A DNA stretch of 14,067 bases. Source: an uncultured Bacilli bacterium (GTDB lineage Bacteria; Bacillota_I; Bacilli_A; RF39; UBA660). The stretch spans positions 1-14,067 of the forward strand of contig CANQSC010000026.1 of assembly GCA_947626445.1 (NCBI GenBank), written 5' to 3'. This document shows, piece after piece, positions 6,576-12,999 of this stretch. Both the position numbers and the translations under genes were made by a program. The notes under the pieces are model-generated. The model was not told the DNA's origin. It saw only the letters and a program-made list of their open reading frames with translations, and ran no database searches. Position 1 is the stretch's first letter; every line of letters starts with the position of its first letter.

Positions 6576-7418
6576 TTATGTCATAATTACTAATCCATCT
6601 AAATTACATATATAACATTCTGGAAATATTTTTTTAATCTCTTTTAAAGTATTTTTATCTTTTTCATATTCTTTACCTACTAATATACCTTCAATAAAAC
6701 ATGGTGGTATACCAAAAAGAATTGCACTTTCTCTATCTGTGAAAAAATCATCTTTATTTTGACGATCTTTAATAAATTGTTCATAATAATCTTTATTTAC
6801 AAAGCTTCTAACAATATTATCATCAAAATAATTTTGATTTAAAATGTCACCTTTTTTTAAATTTTCTATATATACATTATTACCATTAATTATAAAAGCA
6901 ATTTGAACTTTATTTTGAACTAGACTAGGCATAAATCTTGCTTCTTTAGTTTGTTCAATATTCCATCTAAAAACAAAATCATCATGACTTATTTCTTCAA
7001 TTATATTTTTCATTTCATTATATGGAATAACTTTAGTTTTTCTTTCACCTTTCATACTTAACATTTCTATAGTTCCACCACTATAAAAATTAATATAATC
7101 TTTTAAAGATATATCCCACTTTAAATTCCAAACTCCAACTGCACTTGGATATTTTGATTGCCTTTCATTTATTAAAACACTAGCAAGTAGTCCATTTTCT
7201 TTTATATCTTGTAACTCAAAACCTTTTTTAAATGTTCCATGCATTAATGTTCCTTTTTTTAAAATAACTATATCATTAATTTGATAATTATTTTTTTCTA
7301 ATTTATAATTTTCTATAGCTAAAAAATAATTATTAAGTTGTTCTTGCATTTTCTTTAAGGCATCTAAATCTTGATATTTAGTTTCTAATTTTTTTAGACA
7401 TTTTTCTTTACTTATCAC
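6576..7418 (-). CDS. hypothetical protein with weak ADP-ribosyltransferase-like features
   Basis: A 280-aa soluble protein. Residues 1-45 are a charged helical leader. Residues about 50-80 (ILKKGTLMHGTFKK, then LQDIKENGLLAS) resemble the start of PARP/DarT-type ADP-ribosyltransferases, where a (L/Y)xHGT motif precedes a helix ending in GLL. Near the C-terminus, IPPCFIEGILVGKEYE (about 237-252) could supply the strand with the catalytic Glu (E243). The middle strand-nucleotide motif is not clear, so this is a structural suggestion only. The start is GTG 7418 behind AGGAAGTG; no in-frame ATG occurs before codon 24. It is the first gene of the tight operon, 123 bp after the ABC transporter's stop and 44 bp before the transglutaminase-like gene. 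If a real ART, it would modify a macromolecule using NAD; an inactive homologue is equally possible. Confidence 0.6.
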   Translation of the reverse strand: MISKEKCLKKLETKYQDLDALKKMQEQLNNYFLAIENYKLEKNNYQINDIVILKKGTLMHGTFKKGFELQDIKENGLLASVLINERQSKYPSAVGVWNLKWDISLKDYINFYSGGTIEMLSMKGERKTKVIPYNEMKNIIEEISHDDFVFRWNIEQTKEARFMPSLVQNKVQIAFIINGNNVYIENLKKGDILNQNYFDDNIVRSFVNKDYYEQFIKDRQNKDDFFTDRESAILFGIPPCFIEGILVGKEYEKDKNTLKEIKKIFPECYICNLDGLVIMT

Positions 7419-7442
7419 TATTTCACTTCCTATTTATTTGAC

Positions 7443-7456
7443 TTGATTAAGATCAA
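7443..7456. repeat. inverted repeat TTGAT-N4-ATCAA, possible operator
   Basis: Arms at 7443-7447 and 7452-7456 with a 4-bp centre lie between the candidate -10 at 7495 and the GTG start at 7418. Dyads of this size are typical repressor sites, but AT-rich DNA produces them by chance. Confidence 0.3.
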
Positions 7457-7467
7457 AACAATTTATA

Positions 7468-7481
7468 TTACCTGTAGGTAA
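7468..7481. repeat. inverted repeat TTACCT-GT-AGGTAA, possible operator
   Basis: A perfect 6-bp dyad with a 2-bp centre, more GC-rich than its surroundings, lies just downstream of the candidate -10 at 7495-7500. It is a plausible regulator binding site for the operon's first gene. Confidence 0.4.
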
Positions 7482-7494
7482 CTAAATACCATCT

Positions 7495-7500
7495 ATTATA
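7495..7500 (-). promoter_or_regulatory. candidate -10 element for the eight-gene operon
   Basis: A perfect TATAAT on the minus strand, but with no good -35 at 16-18 bp. A start near 7488 would give a leader of about 70 nt containing both dyads at 7443-7481. A missing -35 might mean activator dependence, use of another sigma factor, or a chance match. Confidence 0.35.
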
Positions 7501-7541
7501 AGTTTAACAAATGTAAAACTATTTAGCAATTTAACGTAAAG

Positions 7542-9200
7542 TTACTTGTCACTTTTTAACTCTAATTCATATAATTTTTTATAAATTTTGTTAGATTTTA
7601 AAAGTTCTTCATGAGTACCTATTCCTTTAACTTCACCATTATCTATTAAAATTAAACGGTCACTGTTGATAACAGTTGATAAGCGATGAGCAATAATTAA
7701 AATGGTATATTCTCCTTGCATATTAGCAATAGACTTTTGAATTTCTTTTTGAGTTTCATTATCTAATGCACTAGTTGCTTCATCAAATAAAATCAATTCG
7801 GTTTTTAAAACTAAGGCTCTTGCTATGGCAAGTCGTTGTCTTTGTCCGCCTGATAAAGTAATGCCACTTTCACCAACAATGGTATCATAACCATCTTTAA
7901 GCGACATGATAAAATCGTGCAAACAAGCCATTTTACAAGCTTCAATCATCTCTTCTTCGGTTAAATCTTCTTTAATAATTTTTAAATTATCACGTATACT
8001 CATGTTAAAAATATAAGGATTTTGACTTATAATTGATAAATTACCTCTTATGGAATCTTTAGAAAGATTATTAATAGGAATACCATCAAGTAAGATTGTT
8101 CCTTCATCTGTTTCATATAATTTAGCAATTAAATTAAAGATAGTTGTTTTACCTGACCCACTTTTGCCAACAAAAGAAACTGTTTCATTTGGTTTAATTT
8201 TAAAACTAACATTTTTTAATACTTCTTCATTATCGTCATAATGAAAAGAGACATTTTTAAATTCAATTTGACCAGTAGCTTTTTTTAACACTTGATTGCC
8301 AAATGTTTCTTTGGGATAATTATTGCCATCTATTACATCAAATATTCTTTCGGCAGCAAGGGAAAATGATTTAATTGTATCAATAAAAGTTTCAGTTAAA
8401 TTGGAAATATTAATTATGTTTCTTCTATAATTTAAAATTATAATCATCGTTGCTACAGCAAGTTCACCATTTAAAATGGAATATAAACCAATCATCATAA
8501 TTAAAAAATCTAGAAAACCTTTAATACTCTCATTAATAAAATAATATAAATATCTTGTATAACGGGTGTCATAGAAAGCTATATTTCTTTCATCTATAAC
8601 TTGTGAAGCCCGATTTAAAAAAGAATTTTCAGCATTTAAAATTTTGATATCTTTGACGCCTCTTACTAATTCACTAATAAATCCTGAAGAAATATCATCA
8701 TTTTTCTTTTCAATTTTTCTTTTCTCAGCTATTTTATTACCAGAGCGGTTTTGTAGAATAAATAAAATGATAACAAATAATAAATATAAAACAAATATTA
8801 ACTTATTTAAAAAGAAAATACTAATAAATATTCCAATCGATGTTATCAAATAAGTACCATCATCAACCATCAAATTAAAAATATCCGCCAAAGTATTTGT
8901 ATCACTAGTTATTCTTTCAATAAAAACTCCACTAGAATTTTGATTTAATGTTGCTGTTTCTATTTTTAATGTTTCTTTAGCAATATCACTTTGAATATTT
9001 TTTTTAACCGCATAATAATATCTTAAGCTATATTTTGAAGAGGCAAAACGAACAATGTTACCAATAAGTTCAACACCTAAAGTTGCTAAAATCATTAAAA
9101 ATAATTGATCCCAAATTTTACTTGTTAAAGCAATTATTTCTTTAGCGGCTATTAATGGCAGTATAACATCAATAATACACATTATAATGCAAAAAAACAA
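7542..9200 (-). CDS. ABC exporter half-transporter (permease fused to ATPase), N-terminus frameshifted
   Basis: The 552-codon frame holds an ABC transporter permease (transmembrane segments in about residues 1-270) followed by a complete nucleotide-binding domain. Visible motifs are Walker A GKSGSGKT (345-352), Q-loop ISQNP, signature LSGGQ (449-453), Walker B LILFDE (469-474), D-loop SALD and H-loop H505. Such exporters work as dimers in the membrane; the substrate (drug, peptide, lipid) cannot be read from sequence. The apparent start is a TTG at 9200 with no ribosome site, in the middle of the first membrane helix. The natural N-terminus is at ATG 9286 in another frame (see 9182-9286); joined, the protein is about 581 aa, a normal length. 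It lies between rny and the eight-gene operon, apparently with its own promoter. Whether it belongs to the operon functionally is open. Confidence 0.85.
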   Translation of the reverse strand: MFFCIIMCIIDVILPLIAAKEIIALTSKIWDQLFLMILATLGVELIGNIVRFASSKYSLRYYYAVKKNIQSDIAKETLKIETATLNQNSSGVFIERITSDTNTLADIFNLMVDDGTYLITSIGIFISIFFLNKLIFVLYLLFVIILFILQNRSGNKIAEKRKIEKKNDDISSGFISELVRGVKDIKILNAENSFLNRASQVIDERNIAFYDTRYTRYLYYFINESIKGFLDFLIMMIGLYSILNGELAVATMIIILNYRRNIINISNLTETFIDTIKSFSLAAERIFDVIDGNNYPKETFGNQVLKKATGQIEFKNVSFHYDDNEEVLKNVSFKIKPNETVSFVGKSGSGKTTIFNLIAKLYETDEGTILLDGIPINNLSKDSIRGNLSIISQNPYIFNMSIRDNLKIIKEDLTEEEMIEACKMACLHDFIMSLKDGYDTIVGESGITLSGGQRQRLAIARALVLKTELILFDEATSALDNETQKEIQKSIANMQGEYTILIIAHRLSTVINSDRLILIDNGEVKGIGTHEELLKSNKIYKKLYELELKSDK

Positions 9201-9286
9201 AAAGTAAAATAAACACTTTTTTTCTTCTTTAGCATATTTATATGTTTTTTTAAATAATAAAAGGTATTTTTTTTATTTGACTTCAT
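9182..9286 (-). pseudogene. out-of-frame N-terminus of the ABC transporter
   Basis: ATG 9286 follows a good ribosome site (AAGAGGGT, 9293-9300). The frame reads 32 codons: a Lys-rich cytoplasmic leader (LKKHINMLKKKKS), then the start of a membrane helix (VYFTFCFF). It then goes out of frame at the T7 run (9191-9197) and stops at 9182. Rereading one T joins it to CIIMCIIDVILPLIAAK of the main frame, giving a complete first transmembrane helix ending in the LPL motif usual for ABC exporters. So this is the real 5' end of the gene at 7542-9200, separated by a one-base deficit. Confidence 0.7.
9191..9197 (-). other. T7 homopolymer at the ABC transporter frameshift
   Basis: On the minus strand TGT TTT TTT GCA continues to a stop in the upstream frame, while TTT TTT TGC ATT continues as the transporter. 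One additional T, or a -1 slip on T TTT TTT, restores a single reading frame. Confidence 0.65.
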
Positions 9287-9292
9287 TTTCTT

Positions 9293-9300
9293 ACCCTCTT
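9293..9300 (-). promoter_or_regulatory. ribosome binding site for the full-length ABC transporter
   Basis: AAGAGGGT lies 6 nt before ATG 9286. It is the only good Shine-Dalgarno near the gene and argues against the TTG at 9200 as the true start. Confidence 0.6.
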
Positions 9301-9307
9301 TTTTCTT

Positions 9308-9335
9308 ATCATAATTTTAGCAAAGATTAAACCAA
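9308..9335 (-). promoter_or_regulatory. candidate promoter of the ABC transporter gene
   Basis: TTGGTT (9330-9335) and TATGAT (9308-9313) are separated by 16 bp on the minus strand. A start near 9301 would give a short leader containing the ribosome site. It lies just after the rny terminator. The match is moderate. Confidence 0.4.
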
Positions 9336-9366
9336 AAGAAAAGAAGAAACTATTTAGCTTCTTCTT
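9333..9366 (-). terminator. rho-independent terminator of rny, overlapping its stop codon
   Basis: In the minus-strand RNA, AAGAAGAAGCU (9366-9356) pairs with AGUUUCUUCUU (9351-9341), one pair being G-U, around a 4-nt loop. UUCUUUU follows. The rny TAG stop (9350-9352) lies at the loop-side end of the right arm. The stem is long but GC-poor. Confidence 0.55.
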
Positions 9367-10897
9367 GAGCACGAGATTCACGTATTACAACGATTTTTAT
9401 AGTGCCAGGATATTGCATTTCTTTTTCAATTTTTTCTTTCATATCTCTAGCAATTTTGTAAGATGCTTGGTCAGTTACTTCTTCTGGGTTAACCATTACT
9501 CTTACTTCTCTTCCGGCTTGCATTGCATAAGTTTTTTCAACGCCTTCAAATGAATTTCCTATTTCTTCTAGTTCTTCTAAACGTTTAATGTAGTTATCTA
9601 AAGAATCATTTCTTGCACCAGGTCTAGTAGCTGATAAGGTATCAGCAATGTGAACTAAGTAAGAAATAATACTTGTTGCTTCACAATCACCATGATGAGA
9701 AGCAATCGCATTTAAAACAATTTCATCTTCTTTATGTTTTTTAGCAATATCTAAGCCAATATCAACATGACTTCCTTCAACTTCAAAATCAATTGATTTA
9801 CCAATATCATGAAGTAGTCCGGCTCTTTTAGCAAGAACAACATTTTCTCCTAATTCGGAAGCCATTAGGCCACATAGTTCACCAACTTCAATTGAATGTT
9901 GTAAAGCATTTTGACCATAACTTGTTCTAAAATTTAACTTACCAATTAATCTTACTAATTCAGAATCAACTTTACTGATTCCTAATTTAAAGCAAGCTTC
10001 ATTTCCAAGTTCCATAATTCGACTATTCATATCTTTACTTACCCGGTCATAAATTTCTTCAATTCTTGATGGATGAATTCGACCATCTTTAATTAAAGAT
10101 TCAATTGTCAGTTTAGCAATTTCTCTTCGTAATGGATCAAATGAAGAAACGACAATGGTTTCTGGGGTATCATCTATAATTAAATCTACACCAGTAACAG
10201 CTTCAATTGTTCTAATATTTCTTCCTTCTCGACCAATTAATCTACCTTTCATTTCATCATTAGGCAAATTAATGGTACTTACTGTTTGTTCAGTAGCCAC
10301 ATCTGCACAATAACGTTGCATCGACTCAATAATTAATTGTTTGCCTTTTTCATTGGCAGTTAACTTAGCTTCTTCTTCTTTTTCTTTAATGTATTCGGCC
10401 ATTTCTAAAGCCATTTCTTCTTCAGTTCGTTTAAGTATTAAATCTCTTGCTTTTTCTTTACTAAATTTAGAAATTTGCTCTAAACGAGTAATTTCTTCTT
10501 TTAGTTTTGCAGATAATTCCTCTTCTTTGCTTTGTAGTTCTTTTTGCTTTGCTAATAAACTTTGGTCTTTATCATCAAGCATTTTATCTCTTGTTTGAAG
10601 CATTTCATCTCTTTTATCTAAACTAGTTTCTCTTTGAAGTAAACGTTCTTCTGTTTGAGCAAGTTCATCTTTCTTTGCTTTTACTTCTTCTAATGCTTCT
10701 TCTTTTAGTTGACGAGATTCTTCTTTTATTTCTAAAAGTTGGTCTTTCTTTAGTTGTTCAGCTTCTTTTTTGGCTTCATTAATTAATTTACGAGCCTCAT
10801 TTTCAGCACCTTTATCTTTAATATACTTAATTAAAAAAGTTATCCCAGCGCCTAAAGCAAGACCTAAAACTAAAGCTAAGAGGATTGTTGCATCCAT
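9350..10897 (-). CDS. rny: ribonuclease Y
   Basis: A 515-aa endoribonuclease that starts mRNA decay at the membrane in Bacillota. Domains in order: one N-terminal membrane anchor (about 4-24); a long Lys/Glu coiled coil (about 30-195); a KH RNA-binding domain with GREGRN (222-227); an HD hydrolase domain with H334, H363-D364, H401-H402 and D419; and the conserved C-terminal domain ending in PGTIKIVVIRESRA. Length and architecture match the family exactly. ATG 10897 follows AGAGGAGA (10904-10911). It has its own sigma-A-type promoter (10957-10985) and terminator (9333-9366), so it is a single-gene transcription unit. Codon use looks less AT-extreme than its neighbours, as expected for a housekeeping gene. 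Confidence 0.97.
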   Translation of the reverse strand: MDATILLALVLGLALGAGITFLIKYIKDKGAENEARKLINEAKKEAEQLKKDQLLEIKEESRQLKEEALEEVKAKKDELAQTEERLLQRETSLDKRDEMLQTRDKMLDDKDQSLLAKQKELQSKEEELSAKLKEEITRLEQISKFSKEKARDLILKRTEEEMALEMAEYIKEKEEEAKLTANEKGKQLIIESMQRYCADVATEQTVSTINLPNDEMKGRLIGREGRNIRTIEAVTGVDLIIDDTPETIVVSSFDPLRREIAKLTIESLIKDGRIHPSRIEEIYDRVSKDMNSRIMELGNEACFKLGISKVDSELVRLIGKLNFRTSYGQNALQHSIEVGELCGLMASELGENVVLAKRAGLLHDIGKSIDFEVEGSHVDIGLDIAKKHKEDEIVLNAIASHHGDCEATSIISYLVHIADTLSATRPGARNDSLDNYIKRLEELEEIGNSFEGVEKTYAMQAGREVRVMVNPEEVTDQASYKIARDMKEKIEKEMQYPGTIKIVVIRESRAQEEAK

Positions 10898-10956
10898 AAT
10901 TACTCTCCTCTCTTTATATTTATAGAAAATTTAAAATATTAATTATCTATATTTCC

Positions 10957-10985
10957 ATTATAAAGGCAAATTGAGTTTTTGACAA
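10957..10985 (-). promoter_or_regulatory. sigma-A promoter of rny
   Basis: TTGTCA (10980-10985) and a perfect TATAAT (10957-10962) are separated by exactly 17 bp on the minus strand. The start would be near 10950, giving a leader of about 50 nt that ends in the strong ribosome site. This is the best promoter in the window. Confidence 0.85.
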
Positions 10986-11003
10986 GAGTTTGCTTTTTTT
11001 GCA

Positions 11004-11014
11004 CAGGATAAAAT
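11004..11014 (-). repeat. ATTTTATCCTG element upstream of the rny promoter (copy 1)
   Basis: This 11-bp sequence occurs again at 13991-14001 on the same strand. Each copy begins 19 bp beyond the outer edge of its promoter's -35 hexamer (10985 here, 13972 there). Confidence 0.45.
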
Positions 11015-11210
11015 GTAACTATTCAGACTAAATCAATTACATTAAAAGAGCGAGATGTGTATAAATCTAATCGGTTAAAAAGATCTTCTTGTTTCACTTA
11101 TATATTATCATATTTTTATGTTTTTTATTTTGCAATTTATGGCTTAGTAGTAAAAACTTAAAAATAGTCTATCTTTTTAGAAGAATAAAGGATGATGAAG
11201 ATTTTTGTTA

Positions 11211-11240
11211 TTAAAAAAGAGTTGTAGATATCTTCTACAA
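11211..11240 (-). terminator. rho-independent terminator with U6 tract
   Basis: In the minus-strand RNA, UUGUAGA and UCUACAA (arms 11234-11240 and 11222-11228) form a 7-bp stem with a 5-nt loop, then CUC and six U. The form is good. It lies about 150 bp after the end of the 214-aa gene and beyond a first terminator, so it is either a back-up or the end of a separate small transcript. Confidence 0.55.
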
Positions 11241-11316
11241 TCGCGCCAATTGAAATTTAAACCTTGTATTCCAAGATTTTTTGCTTGTAATTTTTTTGTC
11301 ACTTTCATGAGGCATA

Positions 11317-11343
11317 AATAAAACCTAGTTATTAAGCTAGGTT
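11317..11343 (-). terminator. rho-independent terminator of the 214-aa gene
   Basis: Perfect 7-bp arms AACCTAG / CTAGGTT (11337-11343 and 11322-11328) with an 8-nt loop are followed on the minus strand by a T-rich stretch (TTTATTTAT). The hairpin lies 43 bp after the stop of the gene at 11387. Confidence 0.65.
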
Positions 11344-11386
11344 ATACTTAGAATTTTAACTCTTTGCCAGTTACTACATTAACTTT

Positions 11387-12031
11387 TTATCTTGCCATTT
11401 TATTATCTAAAGCAGTATCTTTAATGTAGTAAGTATTAGAACTAATATATTCTACTAAATATTCTACTAAATTTGGATCTATAGAATCATTAGCTATAGT
11501 AAAATCTCTTTCATTCATAATTTTTTCTTTCTCAGTAAATGCGTTATGTATTAATGATAGTTCTTCTTCGTATTTCTTTAAAAATTCTTCTTCTTTTTCC
11601 TCTACATAGCGGTAATATTGGTTTTTAAAGTCGTGTGTAGGAACATGGTAACCATCTTCTCCTCTTTCAAGTTTAAAAGTGTCATTATCGGCATCTTCTG
11701 GAGATTCTTGATTGCTAAAATTAGTTTCTAATATAGCTTCATTAGGATATATACGCCATCCTGATTTTTCTTCAACTTTATTAATTAATTCTTTTAATTT
11801 TGAATCAAACAAAGTTATTTTACGAACATCATCTTGAGAAATAGAATTTAAAAATAATTTATAGCATTTATTCAAGATTGTCCGTCTTTCTTTCCAATAC
11901 TTTGGTGAGAAAGATTCTTTCTTGCTTAAATTAAACATTGCCTTTCCTAAAGCTCTATTTGAAAGTGACTTGCTTTTTAATAATTCCATTATAAGAATAT
12001 ATTCTGATTCTAAGGGATTATTCTTTTCCAT
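11387..12031 (-). CDS. hypothetical protein, 214 aa
   Basis: Not recognised. The protein is soluble, highly charged and mostly helical. The N-terminal half (about 10-90) is Lys/Ser-rich with an ERRTILNKCYKLFLNSI helix. An acidic linker (about 105-125) follows, then a Glu/Lys-rich coiled-coil-like segment (about 138-172, YYRYVEEKEEEFLKKYEEEL). The C-terminal tail is NLVEYLVEYISSNTYYIKD. No catalytic motif, signal peptide or membrane segment is visible. The start at ATG 12031 follows AGAGGAGG with a 10-nt gap; a closer ATG is out of frame and leads to a stop after six codons. It is transcribed alone, divergent from the metallopeptidase gene, with the TTGACA repeats in its upstream region and its own terminator. 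Confidence 0.75.
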   Translation of the reverse strand: MEKNNPLESEYILIMELLKSKSLSNRALGKAMFNLSKKESFSPKYWKERRTILNKCYKLFLNSISQDDVRKITLFDSKLKELINKVEEKSGWRIYPNEAILETNFSNQESPEDADNDTFKLERGEDGYHVPTHDFKNQYYRYVEEKEEEFLKKYEEELSLIHNAFTEKEKIMNERDFTIANDSIDPNLVEYLVEYISSNTYYIKDTALDNKMAR

Positions 12032-12091
12032 AATTCATTTTCCTCCTCTAGTATAAGTATAACAAGTTTTATCTTTTTTTAAATAAAATAA

Positions 12092-12118
12092 TGTCAAAAT
12101 AATGTCAAAATATGTCAA
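12092..12118 (-). repeat. three phased TTGACA repeats in the divergent intergenic region
   Basis: TGTCA starts at 12092, 12103 and 12113 on the plus strand, with spacings of 11 and 10 bp (one helical turn). Each is part of a full TTGACA (-35 consensus) read on the minus strand. The third, at 12092-12097, could pair with GATAAA (12068-12073) at 18 bp as a promoter for the 214-aa gene. The phasing also fits cooperative binding of a regulator to one face of the DNA. Confidence 0.5.
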
Positions 12119-12206
12119 CTATTATAAAGATAGTTTTATAATACCAACCTATACATTAATAAAAAAAGATGGTAAAATATTTAATAACAAGGATTAAATA
12201 AAAAAT

Positions 12207-12212
12207 AGGAGG
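12207..12212 (+). promoter_or_regulatory. AGGAGG ribosome site of the metallopeptidase gene
   Basis: A perfect AGGAGG lies 5 nt before ATG 12218 and fixes that start. A perfect TATAAT at 12137-12142 is a possible -10 for this gene, but its -35 region is poor. Confidence 0.6.
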
Positions 12213-12217
12213 CTAAA

Positions 12218-12991
12218 ATGAATTTACCTAAGGTTGAATTTCAACAATTAAATATCGATGAAAATCTTGAAAATTTAGTTTGGTATGCTGATCCTAAAAA
12301 TAGTATAAATAGTCCACTAAATTTTTATGATTTTGTTGTAAGATTATTTCCAAATTTAAAAAATAAAATTACTGAAGGGATGTCATCTGAAGAAATATAT
12401 ATAATTATTGAAAAAAATGTAAAGCCAATTTTAGAAAACATGGCTAACAATTCTAATGATATAGAAAAATATCAACAAATTTGGGATAAAGTAAATGATA
12501 ATATTATGATAGATTTAGAAAATAAATTACATATAAAATGGCCTGAAAATACTAAAATAATCTGTAGAGTTGGCTTATTACCGGTTTGTCCAAGAGATAT
12601 TGAAGGACGTACTTTTGATGTAAATTATGGAATTAATAAAGACAAATTAATTGCCACAGGAATTCATGAATTATGCCACTTTCTTTACTTTGAAAAATGG
12701 AAAGAAATTTATCCAAATTATAATAGTGAAGAATTTGATACACCTCATATTGCATGGTATTTAAGTGAAGCAATGATTGATCCATTAATTAATAATAAAA
12801 CTTTTAAAAAATATACTAGTGATGATTTATTAGCATATTCTATTTTTTATAATACTTATCTAAATAACAAATCAATAATTAATATTTTAAGAGAATATGT
12901 TGATAAATATTCAATAAATGATGCCATAAAAAAAGGATATGAATTATTTAAAGAAAATGAAAAAATTATTAAAAATATTGATTCAAATTAA
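12218..12991 (+). CDS. HExxH zinc-metallopeptidase-like protein, cytoplasmic
   Basis: A 257-aa protein, the only plus-strand gene. Residues 150-154 are HELCH, a zinc-protease HExxH motif in a helix (ATGIHELCHFLYFEKW). E184 in the helix WYLSEAMIDPL, about 30 residues later, is placed like the third zinc ligand of gluzincins. The N-terminal 140 residues are helical and unrecognised. No signal peptide, propeptide or membrane segment is visible, so it probably acts inside the cell. The substrate is unknown. It stands alone, divergent from the 214-aa gene across a 186-bp intergenic region and convergent with whiA, the stops being 8 bp apart. An inactive homologue is possible, but the motif is intact. 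Confidence 0.78.
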   Translation: MNLPKVEFQQLNIDENLENLVWYADPKNSINSPLNFYDFVVRLFPNLKNKITEGMSSEEIYIIIEKNVKPILENMANNSNDIEKYQQIWDKVNDNIMIDLENKLHIKWPENTKIICRVGLLPVCPRDIEGRTFDVNYGINKDKLIATGIHELCHFLYFEKWKEIYPNYNSEEFDTPHIAWYLSEAMIDPLINNKTFKKYTSDDLLAYSIFYNTYLNNKSIINILREYVDKYSINDAIKKGYELFKENEKIIKNIDSN

Positions 12992-12999
12992 TATTATTT

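Larger units (their letters stand above)
10986..11386. other. about 400-bp region without a convincing gene
   Basis: Between the rny promoter and the 214-aa gene I see no long open frame, no tRNA, and no tmRNA or RNase P signature. It contains the ATTTTATCCTG element (11004-11014), a self-complementary AAGATCTT (near 11080), and two terminator-like hairpins for minus-strand transcription (11211-11240 and 11322-11343). Two short minus-strand frames (24 codons ending at 11023, 43 codons at 11177-11308) lack ribosome sites. It could be the remains of a lost gene or encode a small RNA ending at the second hairpin. Confidence 0.5.

Noticed and set aside
11023..11097. 24-codon minus-strand frame (begins VKQEDLFNRLDLY)
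   Set aside because: It looks protein-like but has a stop directly before its GTG, no ribosome site, and is too short to support as a gene; it may be a fragment.
11177..11308. 43-codon minus-strand frame (begins MKVTKKLQAKNLGI)
   Set aside because: No ribosome site, runs through a good terminator hairpin, and shows no recognisable family.
10986..11386. RNase P RNA, tmRNA, 6S RNA or a tRNA in the gene-poor stretch
   Set aside because: None of their conserved sequence signatures is present and the stretch is too AT-rich for a stable structured RNA.
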